Positions 31,632 through 39,416 of a DNA stretch of 64,000 nucleotides are shown piece by piece; within the stretch, counting starts at the first letter, position 1; the number at the start of each line of letters is the position of its first letter. Where the stretch lies: contig NZ_JAQTWL010000007.1 of NCBI RefSeq assembly GCF_028689295.1, positions 99,280-163,279 on the forward strand, read 5' to 3'. The DNA is from Rhodoferax sp. Its GTDB lineage: Bacteria > Pseudomonadota > Gammaproteobacteria > Burkholderiales > Burkholderiaceae_C. The notes beneath the pieces are model-generated. The model was given only the letters and a program-made list of their open reading frames with translations. It was not told the DNA's origin and ran no database searches. Made by a program: the position numbers and the translations under genes.

Positions 31632-32658
31632 CGAGCATCACCATGTGTTGCTCGGCCCAATGCAAGGCCACTGTCTGACCGGGCTGAAGATCAGCGCCAG
31701 GTTGCTGCGAAGGCACTGTGCTTGTGTTGTCAGACTGAAGTGCGGTGATGACGTGGCTGCCAACCTTGATCTCAAGTCGCTGCGAGGCACCCAAAAATTG
31801 CACCGCCAATAATTCACCCTCAAGCTGCACTTGCCCTGCGACCTTGGGCGCATCGGGCTTGGTGACATGGATGTTTTCCTGGCGCACAGCAAAGGCTTGG
31901 CGCTTGCCGCACAATGGCTCGGCCAAGTCAGCAGTAAATACGTTGGAGCTTCCCACGAAGTCGGCGACAAAACGGGTGCGCGGCCGGTAATAGAGCTCGC
32001 GCGGGGTAGCAATTTGCTCAATCCGGCCGTTGTTGAACACGGCAATGCGGTCGGACATGGACAGCGCCTCACCCTGGTCATGCGTGACATACACAAAGGT
32101 GATGCCCAGTTTGCGGTGCAACACCTTGAGCTCGACCTGCATCTGCTCGCGCAACTTCAGGTCAAGCGCGCCAAGTGGCTCATCAAGCAGCAAGATGCGC
32201 GGCCGGTTGACCAGCGCGCGCGCCAGTGCCACACGCTGGCGCTGCCCTCCCGAGAGTTGCGCCGGTGTGCGGTTGCCATGATCCGGCAACGCCACCATGG
32301 CCAACGCCTCCTGAGCCAGCGCGTGGCGCTCTGCCTTGGCCATCTTGCGCACCATCAGACCATAGGCCACGTTGTCCAGCACGTTCATGTGCGGGAACAG
32401 CGCGTAGTCCTGAAACACGGTGTTGACATCGCGCGCATACGGCGGCGTGCCCGCAGCTTCCTGACCCAGCAACGCAAGGTTGCCGCTACTGGGCTGCTCA
32501 AAACCGGCCATCAACCGCAAGGACGTGGTCTTGCCCGAACCCGATGGCCCCAGCATGGAAAAGAACTCGCCTTCTTCCACGCGAAAGCTCACATGGTCAA
32601 GCGCGGTGACATCGCCATAACGTTTGGAGATGTCCTTGAACTCAATGGCGACTGACAT
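31624..32658 (-). CDS. ABC transporter ATP-binding protein, polyamine type (YdcT/PotA-like)
   Basis: 344 residues. Walker A is [11 protein letters not shown] near residue 38, the ABC signature [12 protein letters not shown] near 138, Walker [12 protein letters not shown] near 158, and the switch His in VTHDQGEA near 190. A C-terminal TOBE-like domain from about 250 (QENIHVTKP onward) is typical of the polyamine/iron class. Powers uptake through the two downstream permeases. A gap of about 110 bases separates it from the binding-protein gene. Confidence 0.92.
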   Translation of the reverse strand: MSVAIEFKDISKRYGDVTALDHVSFRVEEGEFFSMLGPSGSGKTTSLRLMAGFEQPSSGNLALLGQEAAGTPPYARDVNTVFQDYALFPHMNVLDNVAYGLMVRKMAKAERHALAQEALAMVALPDHGNRTPAQLSGGQRQRVALARALVNRPRILLLDEPLGALDLKLREQMQVELKVLHRKLGITFVYVTHDQGEALSMSDRIAVFNNGRIEQIATPRELYYRPRTRFVADFVGSSNVFTADLAEPLCGKRQAFAVRQENIHVTKPDAPKVAGQVQLEGELLAVQFLGASQRLEIKVGSHVITALQSDNTSTVPSQQPGADLQPGQTVALHWAEQHMVMLDD

Positions 32659-32769
32659 GCCTGCTGCTTTCTAATTCACGTGTAAACATCGCCGTCCCGA
32701 ACGATGAAGGAAGGCCGCCATTGCGAACAGTGAAGCGACGTGACCCTCTTTCACGTTGATGTCTGTCTA
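32659..32769 (-). promoter_or_regulatory. Spacer with stem-loop between binding-protein and ATPase genes
   Basis: An eight-base-pair perfect inverted repeat, ACGTTGAT (32753-32760) with ATCAACGT (32769-32776), overlaps the stop of the binding-protein gene. No T tract follows on the minus strand. It may stabilise the 3' end of the upstream message and so favour the binding protein, a role inferred from position only. Confidence 0.35.
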
Positions 32770-33921
32770 TCAACGTCCGCCCTGAATGGCGATGTAGTCC
32801 AGCGCCCACCTGGAGTAAGGCACGCAATTGCTTTGGGTGGCGCACTTGGACTCGGGGGTCTTCCAGAACTTGATTTTGGCAAAGTCGGCAAACCCGTTGT
32901 CTTTGCAGAAGTCACTGCCACCCGGCGCTTTGGCTTTGCAGGCGCCCGGTGTCACCGGGTCGCTGCCGAACCATTCAGCCAGCGGCGCTTGCACCTTGTC
33001 TCCCAGAGAGTGTTCCATCCACTGGTAAGCGCAATTCACATTTTTGGCATTGGCGTGCAACATGGTGGTATCGGCCCAGCCGGTGGTTCCTTCCTTGGGG
33101 ATGGTGGAAGCAACCGGTTTTTTCTCGGCCTTGAGGGTGTTGACCATATAACCCCACGAGCCAGTGGCCACAATGCCTTCGCTCTTGAAGTCGTTCATTT
33201 GAACGGTGGCATCGTGCCAGTACCGGTGCGTCAACGCCTTTTGACCGCGCAGCAGTTCCAGGACGGCGGCGTATTGTTTTTCATTGAGCTCATACGGGTC
33301 CTTGATGCCGAGTTCGGGCTTTTTGCTCATCAAATACAGAGCCGCATCAGCGATGTAAATGGCGCCGTCATAGGCCTGCACACGGCCTTTGTTGGACTTG
33401 CCGTCAGGTAGTTTTTGTTCTTCAAACACCACCGACCATGAAGTGGGGGCCTGCTTGAACACGTCGGTGTTGTACATCAGCACGTTGGGGCCCCATTGAT
33501 AAGGCGTGCCGTAGTGTTTGCCGTTGACGGTGTGCCAGGAAGCGTTTTGCAGGCGCTTGTCAATGTTTTTCCAGGACGGGATCAGGGCCGGATTGATCTC
33601 CTGCACCAGCTTGGAGGCCACCAGCCGCAGGCTGGCATCACCCGAGGCGGTCACCAGATCGTAGCCACCGGCCTTCATCAGCGTGACCATTTCATCCGAG
33701 GTGGCGGCGGTCTTGACGTTGACCTTGCAGCCCGATGCTTTCTCGAAACCGGTCGCCCAGTCGTAGGCCTTGTCAGACTCGCCGCGCTCAATATAACCCG
33801 CCCAGGCGATGATATTGAGCTGGCCTTCGCCCTTGCCCACAGCAGTGGGAGGTGCCGCCAAGGTTGACGCTGCAGCAGCGACAGCCAGCAGCCCGGTGAG
33901 TAATGCACGGTGGTGAGACAT
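32770..33921 (-). CDS. Periplasmic binding protein of polyamine-type ABC transporter (YdcS-like)
   Basis: 383 residues from ATG 33921, with AGGAG spaced 8 bases upstream. A longer frame reaches 34182 but would run through the LysR promoter region. The N-terminus is a signal peptide with cleavage near STLAAP. The mature protein has LNIIAWAGYIERG and GYDLVTASGDASLRLV, typical of the PotD/YdcS class. The genes that follow encode ATPase, two permeases and a gamma-aminobutyraldehyde dehydrogenase, so putrescine or a related amine is the likely ligand. First gene of the operon. Confidence 0.88.
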   Translation of the reverse strand: MSHHRALLTGLLAVAAAASTLAAPPTAVGKGEGQLNIIAWAGYIERGESDKAYDWATGFEKASGCKVNVKTAATSDEMVTLMKAGGYDLVTASGDASLRLVASKLVQEINPALIPSWKNIDKRLQNASWHTVNGKHYGTPYQWGPNVLMYNTDVFKQAPTSWSVVFEEQKLPDGKSNKGRVQAYDGAIYIADAALYLMSKKPELGIKDPYELNEKQYAAVLELLRGQKALTHRYWHDATVQMNDFKSEGIVATGSWGYMVNTLKAEKKPVASTIPKEGTTGWADTTMLHANAKNVNCAYQWMEHSLGDKVQAPLAEWFGSDPVTPGACKAKAPGGSDFCKDNGFADFAKIKFWKTPESKCATQSNCVPYSRWALDYIAIQGGR

Positions 33922-34009
33922 CAATTTCTCCTGGTGGGGGTTAAACGGCAAACCCGGGGGGTCGGGGCCTGAATTCATTCTAGGGACAAGACTGCACGGC
34001 AACCACCGG

Positions 34010-34025
34010 ATTGCATGAATACAAT
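34010..34025. promoter_or_regulatory. Inverted repeat in ydcS-lysR intergenic region
   Basis: ATTGCAT-GA-ATACAAT, a 7+2+7 repeat with one mismatch, lies between the divergent LysR gene and the transporter operon. Size and position fit a LysR-type regulator binding site. An eight-base palindrome CCCTAGGG also lies nearby at 34098-34105. Assignment is by context only. Confidence 0.4.
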
Positions 34026-34159
34026 CCATCGATAAAACAGAAACCTTGAGCAGGAATGTCAGAGAAACCACTCCGGAATCGTAGGTAGAGCGACATACCC
34101 TAGGGTTAACACCAAGCTTACGCTGGGAAAATACCGGAATGCTGTTTGAAATTTGAAAA

Positions 34160-35095
34160 ATGAAAACTTCATTTAAAAGCATACGCTATTTCATCGCGGT
34201 GGCCGAATCCGGGTCGATTTCGGCGGCGATTCATGAGCTGGGGGTGTCGCAATCGGTGGTGTCGCAAGCCATTGCGCAGGTGGAGGCCGATTTGGGAACA
34301 CTGCTGTTTGACCGCCGCGCCCGTGGCATGACACTGACCCACGCCGGCCACCAATTTCTGCGCCACGCCCATCAAATCGAAGTGGCCATGCGCAACGCGC
34401 GCGAAGCGCTCTCGTCGCGACCGCACACTGTCACCGGCCACCTCAACATTGGCGTGACCAGCCTGATGGTGGGCTACTACCTGCCTTTTTTGCTGGACCG
34501 TTTCAAGCGGGTCTTCCCGCGCATCACGGTGCAGATTACCGAAGACCGACGCGACTATCTGGAGCATGCGCTGGTGAGTGGTGAACTCGATGTCGCGCTG
34601 ATTGTGGTGTCACAGTTGCAGAACCAGAGCGCGATGGAGACCGAAACCATTTTGCGCTCAGGCTGGCGCGTATGGTTTCCGGTAAATCACCGGCTCACCG
34701 ATGAAGACAAAATTGCCGCCATCGATTTGGCGCAGCAACCGCTGATCGTCCTGCAGGTAGACGAGTTGGGCGACACGGCCACGGCCTTGTGGAATAGTGC
34801 CGGGGTGGACCCGCATGTGCTGATTCGCACCTCCTCGGTGGAAGCGGTGCGCAGCCTGGTGGCCACCGGGGCGGGCTGCACGGTGCTGCCCGATATGCTG
34901 TATCGGCCCTGGTCTTTGGAAGGTGACCGCATCGAGGCGCGCCCTCTGGCGCAACCGCTGCCGCAGTTGGAGGTGGGGCTGGCGTGGCGCAAAGGTGCGG
35001 AGCAGCCCGAATCCTTGAGTAATTTTTTAACCGCGGTGCACCCGACCCTGGACAGTCGCTTGGGCGCTGGCGCGGCGCATGGGGTACGGTGCTGA
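34160..35095 (+). CDS. LysR-family transcriptional regulator
   Basis: 311 residues. The N-terminal winged helix-turn-helix is typical: FIAVAESGSISAAIHELGVSQSVVSQAI at residues 11-38, with LTHAGHQFLRHA near 67; the rest is a substrate-binding effector domain. Divergently transcribed from the ydcSTUV-patD-like operon, so likely its regulator, with an amine-related inducer. The last dozen codons overlap a sequence copied from the 3' end of pldA, so the natural C-terminus was probably altered by the rearrangement that placed the gene here. Confidence 0.88.
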   Translation: MKTSFKSIRYFIAVAESGSISAAIHELGVSQSVVSQAIAQVEADLGTLLFDRRARGMTLTHAGHQFLRHAHQIEVAMRNAREALSSRPHTVTGHLNIGVTSLMVGYYLPFLLDRFKRVFPRITVQITEDRRDYLEHALVSGELDVALIVVSQLQNQSAMETETILRSGWRVWFPVNHRLTDEDKIAAIDLAQQPLIVLQVDELGDTATALWNSAGVDPHVLIRTSSVEAVRSLVATGAGCTVLPDMLYRPWSLEGDRIEARPLAQPLPQLEVGLAWRKGAEQPESLSNFLTAVHPTLDSRLGAGAAHGVRC

Positions 35096-35124
35096 GCCTG
35101 GGCTTAAGTCTGGTGGACTGGTAG
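35086..35124 (+). repeat. Imperfect direct repeat of the pldA 3' end
   Basis: 39 bases match 28242-28280 at 34 positions, including the identical final 18 bases ending in the pldA stop codon. In the matching frame it would encode TVLSLGLSLVDW-stop, compared with TVLSVGLSLVDW-stop in pldA. The two copies bracket the whole transporter/dehydrogenase/LysR block. Either a second phospholipase gene was mostly deleted, or the block entered beside pldA with duplication of its end. Confidence 0.75.
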
Positions 35125-35134
35125 TCCACAAACT

Positions 35135-35176
35135 ATGTCAAACAGTATTTGACATCCGCTTGTTTTCATCTAAACT
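35135..35176 (+). promoter_or_regulatory. mazEF promoter with overlapping palindromic operator
   Basis: A -35 box TTGACA (35149-35154), 16-base spacer and TAAACT (35171-35176) form a sigma70-like promoter 38 bases before mazE. A perfect eight-base inverted repeat ATGTCAAA-CAGTA-TTTGACAT (35135-35155) covers the -35 box. This is what is expected for autorepression by the antitoxin or toxin-antitoxin complex. Confidence 0.6.
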
Positions 35177-35213
35177 TTGTAGAAATCGGTTTTGGTTTTA
35201 CAGAGGGTCTGAT

Positions 35214-35471
35214 ATGCAAGTTGAAATTGTGCTGAGAAAATTTGGCAACAGCACCGGCGCCGTGTTTCCCCCTGCTATTTTGAAGGACCTTGGCTTGAAG
35301 GCTGGCGTCTCTTTAACGATGGACGCCACGGCTGACGGAAAAATCATGCTGACTCCAAAGCGCAGATACAAACTGGCAGAATTAATTGCGCAATGCAATC
35401 TGAAAGCGCCCCATCCTGCTGACATGGTGCTGTGGGATGCTGCCAAACCCGTAGGCCAAGAGGCTTTTTGA
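35214..35471 (+). CDS. mazE: MazE-like antitoxin (AbrB/SpoVT fold)
   Basis: 85 residues. The N-terminal swapped-hairpin DNA-binding domain is recognisable by LRKFGNSTGAVFPPAILKDL at about 6-25 and a following hydrophobic strand; the C-terminal tail is expected to wrap the toxin. The start ATG 35214 has AGAGGG upstream; the longer open frame to 35079 is a shadow. The stop shares one base with the toxin start (TGATG), so the two are translationally coupled. Neutralises the adjacent MazF-like toxin and probably binds the upstream palindrome. Confidence 0.85.
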   Translation: MQVEIVLRKFGNSTGAVFPPAILKDLGLKAGVSLTMDATADGKIMLTPKRRYKLAELIAQCNLKAPHPADMVLWDAAKPVGQEAF

Positions 35472-35812
35472 TGGCAATCTTTGATCGTGGCGATATTGTT
35501 CACTTGAGCCTTGAGCCTGTCGTTGGCCGTGAAATGAAAGGGGAGCGCCGTTACGCACTCGTTTTGACCACAAAAGAATTCAATGTGCTGGGTGATGTGC
35601 TGGTTGCCCCCATCACGCAAGGTGGCGATTTTTCACGTTTTGAAGGTTTTGCGGTGTCGCTCATGAACACAGGTTGCAGCACTCAAGGCGTGGCATTGGT
35701 CAACAAGTGCCGCATGATGGACCTGGTCGCCAGAAAAGCAAAAAAGGTCGAAAGAGCGCCGCAAGAAGTTATTGACGATGCACTCGGGCGATTGTTGGCT
35801 CTTTTTGAGTGA
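35471..35812 (+). CDS. mazF: MazF/PemK-like endoribonuclease toxin
   Basis: 113 residues with the PemK-fold signature: FDRGDIVHLSLEPVVGREMKG at the N-terminus (RGDI plus the conserved Glu/Arg loop), RRYALVLTT near residue 30, and VLVAPITQGG near 45. Such toxins cleave single-stranded mRNA at short motifs and are held by MazE. The gene looks intact. It stands on the opposite strand to the attC-bearing genes to its right and no attC was found on its left, so it is not clearly a cassette gene itself. Confidence 0.85.
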   Translation: MAIFDRGDIVHLSLEPVVGREMKGERRYALVLTTKEFNVLGDVLVAPITQGGDFSRFEGFAVSLMNTGCSTQGVALVNKCRMMDLVARKAKKVERAPQEVIDDALGRLLALFE

Positions 35813-35877
35813 CTGGTGGGTTTTCTCGATGACCGCAGGAGACTCTTTGCCGATTTTTGAAATTCCAGACTGCGGAC

Positions 35878-35936
35878 GTTCAACGTGGAGCTAAGGGGCT
35901 GCGCGCTTTTGCGCAGTCCCGCTTGAGGGGTTAGGC
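35878..35936 (-). other. Integron attC recombination site (attC-1)
   Basis: 59 bases, read on the minus strand. It begins with GCCTAAC (R'' type) and ends with GTTGAAC, which fits the core consensus GTTRRRY. Between them is an inner stem GGGACTGCGC / GCGCAGCCCC with one mismatch around an AAAA-GC loop, then TTAGCTCCAC, very like the right arm of classical 59-base elements. It follows directly on the stop codon of the minus-strand membrane-protein gene, as in a gene cassette. Length and layout are classical. Confidence 0.75.
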
Positions 35937-36329
35937 GTCTGGATTTGCATCGCCGACCTGGCTTGAAGTGTGGAATGCCAAGGTAATAATTGTCGGGAAA
36001 ATAAAGCCCTTGAGATAGGAGAGCGGGTGCCTACCCAGGGTGAAATCGACAGGTAGGTTTCCGAAATGCGCCCAATAGTGCGTTGCAATAAGCCCGGTGA
36101 TGCCGACCCACATCCCCCACAAAGCCCAGCGGTTGCCAAATACGACGAGCAGCAAACTGAGAGTAATCACCACTCGAAGGACTGATTGTGCGTATTCGAA
36201 TGTTGTATGAGCACTGATGCCGGTGCCTAGATACAGGTCGCAGAGAGTAAAGGTGTGGTAATAGATCAGCAGTCCGGCGAGAACAAGGATGATCAGGCGC
36301 CGAAATAACAGAAACCGGCTCGTCTGCAT
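35931..36329 (-). CDS. Small membrane protein, probable integron cassette gene
   Basis: 132 residues from ATG 36329, with about four hydrophobic helices (roughly residues 8-28, 45-65, 70-90, 105-125) and no recognised family motif. A TTG start at 36386 would add 19 residues. The stop codon lies inside the first heptamer of attC-1, so the gene and the attC form the 3' part of a gene cassette. The cassette's upstream boundary is not seen; an IS3 fragment begins at about 36428. Function unknown. Confidence 0.6.
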   Translation of the reverse strand: MQTSRFLLFRRLIILVLAGLLIYYHTFTLCDLYLGTGISAHTTFEYAQSVLRVVITLSLLLVVFGNRWALWGMWVGITGLIATHYWAHFGNLPVDFTLGRHPLSYLKGFIFPTIITLAFHTSSQVGDANPDA

Positions 36330-36427
36330 TACAGGTAGTGTCGTCACCTCGGTCTTCCATTCAATTGCGTATAAAAATGGGGACAACCCTCATACTCCTC
36401 GATTCGCTTTGGTCGATATCCTACTTC

Positions 36428-36650
36428 TGAATCGCCCCGGGAATTGAGGAGGCTCCAAACTTTGAGAAGATGGAGCCATGAGCAAGAAATCAAATCGTTT
36501 TTCCCCCGAAGTGCGCGAACGCGCCGTGCGCATGGTGCAGGAGCACCGTGGCGAATATGCATCCCTGTGGGCTGCCGTTGAATCGATCGCACCCAAGATC
36601 GGCTGCGTCCCCCAGACGCTGCATGAATGGGTACGCCAGCATCCAAACAG
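36428..36650 (+). mobile_element. IS3-family insertion sequence fragment (left end and start of orfA)
   Basis: Begins with a terminal-repeat-like TGAATCGCCCCGGG, followed 36 bases later by an ATG (36478). The encoded [20 protein letters not shown] segment and the [14 protein letters not shown] helix are typical of an IS3-family OrfA helix-turn-helix. Similarity ends near 36645; the remaining frame to 36702 is unrelated. orfB and the right terminal repeat are absent. A dead fragment that probably removed the 5' end of the neighbouring cassette. Confidence 0.7.
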
Positions 36651-36932
36651 CCGTTATCAAGAAGAAGTTTTAAACACCCATCACGCGTTGCGACGAGATT
36701 GATCGACCATCATGGCCAACCGGGTTCACCCCACACCGATAGACGCCGATAACCCTTGCGGCAGCTTGCCTGCCGCTTGTAGCGATTGGCGCGTCGGTGA
36801 CGCAGATTCCATGTCGGCACGGGCCACAACAGAGCCCACCCTGGATGCCGGATATACGACTGCAGGCGCTTCCCAAATAGCCAAACTATCGGTCAGCCTC
36901 TTGCTGTTGTGGGGGAGTCCATATACGTAGGG
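36651..36932. other. Unassigned sequence between IS3 fragment and HEPN-like gene
   Basis: About 280 bases with no supported gene. Open frames here lack ribosome-binding sites and family resemblance. A GTTAGGT heptamer at 36932-36938 fits an integron core site in form, but no attC stem lies beside it. Probably scar sequence from successive insertions and deletions. Confidence 0.3.
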
Positions 36933-37427
36933 TTAGGTTTTAACACGCGGGTCTGCATGCAACGTATTTTTAACACGCCGCTTCATGACCGACCAGCCGT
37001 CGAAGCCATAGCGGTCTTCAAGTAGCTGCCGAATGTTGCCCAGCGCGACGAGCACTGCTTTCGCTTTGTCTTCACACTCAGATAGCTTGTACACAGCTTT
37101 TCCGTGAACCATGTCGTTTCTCATGGTTTGGGCATCCATTACAGTTTTAAGATCGGCTTGGGCAATGAACTTGGATAGTGTTTCGTTTTTTGGGTCGAAG
37201 CACACCCACACTTGTTTGATGTTCTCGATACCTCGGAATTTGTTCATAAGGACATCTGCTTGCGTTGACGGAAAACCAGCAGATACGACCAGTTGTCTGA
37301 GCGTGCGGTACAAAGTTTTTTCGACGGTGAACATAGCCGTGAGAAGTGCCTCGGCGTGATGCCCATTCTTGATGAGTGAATTCACGCGCTTTGTAGCCTC
37401 GGTATAGCCAAGCTTGACGGGATACAT
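36933..37427 (-). CDS. HEPN-like hypothetical protein
   Basis: 164 residues, all-helical in character. The segment AQTMRNDMVHGKAVY near residue 105 contains R-N-D-M-V-H, matching the Rx4-6H motif of HEPN domains, many of which are RNases in toxin-antitoxin or defence systems. ATG 37427 has a good AAAGGAG upstream. A lone HEPN gene without its usual MNT partner could be a cassette cargo gene or the remnant of a larger system. I infer only the fold; ribonuclease activity is not shown. Lower in GC than the flanking chromosomal genes. Confidence 0.55.
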   Translation of the reverse strand: MYPVKLGYTEATKRVNSLIKNGHHAEALLTAMFTVEKTLYRTLRQLVVSAGFPSTQADVLMNKFRGIENIKQVWVCFDPKNETLSKFIAQADLKTVMDAQTMRNDMVHGKAVYKLSECEDKAKAVLVALGNIRQLLEDRYGFDGWSVMKRRVKNTLHADPRVKT

Positions 37428-37496
37428 GGGACTCCTTTTAAAAAAACCTCTCTTAAGAAACTTCCGCAGCAGCCCTGAGAAATCGGATAGTTGAAG

Positions 37497-38381
37497 TCAT
37501 GCTGAGGAGGTTTCCTGTGGTGTAAGTTGAAAGCCCAATTGGTGAGCCCGACGAGTGAGATTTTGCACCACTCTTTGACGGTAGCGCTCCTCGTACTCGT
37601 CCTGCCCGGCCTCGACAAAGGCTTGCCCCTTGGTCAGCATGAAATAAACCAGTCGGGCCAGCTTGTGCGCACTGGCCGTGATGGCCTTGGGTTTATCCAT
37701 GCGCGAACACAATCGACGGTGATGGGCGCCCAGTGCGGTTTGACTCTTGCGCAGCGCCTGCGCGGCCATGCGCAAGGCTTGGGCGGCCCGGTTGGCACAG
37801 GGCTTGGTGGCACTTGAGAGCACCTTGCCGCCCGAAATCTTGGTACCCGGACACAAGCCCAGCCACGAGGTGAAATGCTTGACTGTGGGAAAGCGTGCCA
37901 GATCGACACCAATCTCGCTGATGACTTTCAACGCGGTGCTGGTATCAATGCCGGGTATGCGCGTCAGGTCAACGCCGCTGGCTTCGAACAGGTAGGCACG
38001 CGCATCAAAGCGAACTGAATTCTTGGCCGGCGTGCCGCGTTTGGGAGCCCCCAATCCGATCTCTGGCAACGCATGGCCCTTCAGCGCCCCCAGCAGTTGC
38101 TGCAGCTTGCCATCGCACTCGGTGATCTGGGCGGTATAGGCGTCGATCAAGGCCAGCGCCTGCTTGAGGGCAAACAGGTGCTCGTCGCGCCAGTTGCCCT
38201 GTAGCGCCGCGGCGACCTCGGCCTCATCAGCCTTGATGCGCCGATCCCGCAGTTTGGCCAGGGTGGCGGCGTCACGCTCGCCCGCGACGATGGCGCGCAC
38301 GATGGCTTGGCCGGTCACCCCCATGATGTCGGAGATGACGTGGTGCAGTTGCACATTCATCTGCGTCATCGCCTTTTGCAA
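37497..38381 (-). pseudogene. IS110-family transposase, N-terminally truncated (copy 1)
   Basis: 294 residues representing the middle linker and the C-terminal transposase domain: LTRIPGIDTSTALKVISEIG, the LGLCPGTKISGGKV segment, then a helical tail. The family's N-terminal DEDD catalytic domain (about 150 residues) is missing: similarity stops a few codons upstream of 38381, at about 38400, where the frame meets a stop. It abuts a second IS110-type fragment in the opposite orientation. Non-functional. Confidence 0.8.
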
Positions 38382-38395
38382 ATGCTGGACATGGC

Positions 38396-38968
38396 GTGCC
38401 TGATATCGTGCTGCCGCTCAAAGCCGCCACCGTGCGCCGCGAAGCCCACAAACACCTGGAAGACCTGCCTGGCTGGTGCAACACGGTGGTGGGGGATGCC
38501 CTGAGCGAGCTCACCCGCCTGGATGAGCGCATCAACCAATATGACAAATATCTGGCCCACATTGCCAAAGAGGACGAACAGTCCAGGCAACTCATGCGCT
38601 TAAGCGGCGTTGGCACCACAACCGCCAGCGCCATTGTGGCCACCATCGGCAAGGGTTACGACTTTACCTGCGGTCGCCAGTTCTGTGCCTGGCTGGGTCT
38701 GGTTCCGGGCCAATACAGCTCTGGCGGCAAGCAGCGCCTGGGGCGCATCACCAAGGCCGGTGACCCATACCTGCGCACCCTGTTGATCATGGGCGGTAAG
38801 GCGGTGTTGTCAGCTGCCAAGAACAAGACCGACCCGGTGAGCCGATGGGCGATCAGCGTACAAGAGCGCCGGGGCTACTGGAAAGCCGTAGTGGCCATTG
38901 CGGCCAAGAATGCGCGCATGTGTTGGGCGATGTTGCAGCAGGGCGATGCGTTCAAGTTGCCTGCGTGA
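38396..38968 (+). pseudogene. IS110/IS1111-type transposase, N-terminally truncated (copy 2)
   Basis: 190 residues covering the end of the catalytic region's linker (IVLPLKAATVRREA) and the C-terminal domain with LSGVGTTTASAIVATIG, FCAWLGLVPGQYSSGGKQRLG and GDPYLRTLLIMGG. The sequence differs from copy 1, so the two come from different elements. Catalytic N-terminus absent. Begins within about 10-20 bases of the broken end of copy 1, head to head. Some IS1111-type elements target integron attC sites, which fits the surroundings. Confidence 0.8.
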
Positions 38969-39353
38969 TCAGCACAGCGCTGACGCAGATCGCGAAATTA
39001 AAGTTGAAGTTGTAAATGTCACCGTGTGATGACTTGTCGTTGATGAGTGAAAGGTTTGGACCTGCGCCGGGGAATGCTCGGTAGCTTTAAGGAAGGTAGC
39101 AGAATGGGAAACCAAACTGAGCCCCGACTAACGAATGGAGCCCTCGGCGCGCGTCTTTCATCAGGGTTCGCTGCAAGCAATGCAGCCTCGAATGACCGTT
39201 TGTAGTTTCGCCGTCCGCATGCCTTGCACTGAATAGGCAACGACAGAAATCGCACAGTGATGTAGGGGAAGAAGGAAGTCAGGTTTCGTGGTCAATCGCT
39301 GCGCGATTCACCACGAGGGATATTTGTTTGACAAAGGTGGGGAAGCCCTTGTA
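38969..39353. other. Gene-free stretch after IS110 copy 2, with a hairpin
   Basis: About 385 bases without a supported gene; a 78-codon minus-strand frame at 39019-39255 lacks a ribosome-binding site. The left part may be the non-coding end of the IS element. A strong stem of 13 base pairs with one mismatch lies at 39287-39299 / 39303-39315 around a three-base loop; no T tract follows. Confidence 0.35.
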
Positions 39354-39411
39354 GTTTGAGTTAAAAGGCGCGACGCTTTTTCGCGTCCTTTTTGAACGAC
39401 TTGTTATATGC
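39354..39411 (-). other. Integron attC site (attC-2)
   Basis: Read on the minus strand it begins GCATATAAC, then AAGTCG and TTCAAAAAGGACGC, an A-rich loop, and a right arm ending in CCTTTTAACTCAAAC. The order of boxes and spacers closely resembles classical 59-base elements (TAACAATTCGTTCAA ... TTAACTCAAGC). Its first nine bases are the exact reverse complement of the GTTATATGC core at the other end of the cassette. The terminal GTTRRRY of the next cassette is missing, so the downstream junction is not canonical. Confidence 0.75.
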
Positions 39412-39416
39412 TATTT

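Noticed and set aside
35214..35812. mazEF as a gene cassette of the integron
   Set aside because: It is on the opposite strand to the other cassette genes and no attC or core site could be found on its far side.
36712..36930. 72-codon plus-strand frame after the IS3 fragment
   Set aside because: No ribosome-binding site, no recognised similarity, and located in scar sequence.
36932..36938. GTTAGGT heptamer at the end of the HEPN-like gene as a third attC
   Set aside because: It fits the core consensus, but the neighbouring bases do not form the paired arms of an attC.
39019..39255. 78-codon minus-strand frame between IS110 copy 2 and attC-2
   Set aside because: No start signal and no family resemblance; could be part of the IS non-coding end.
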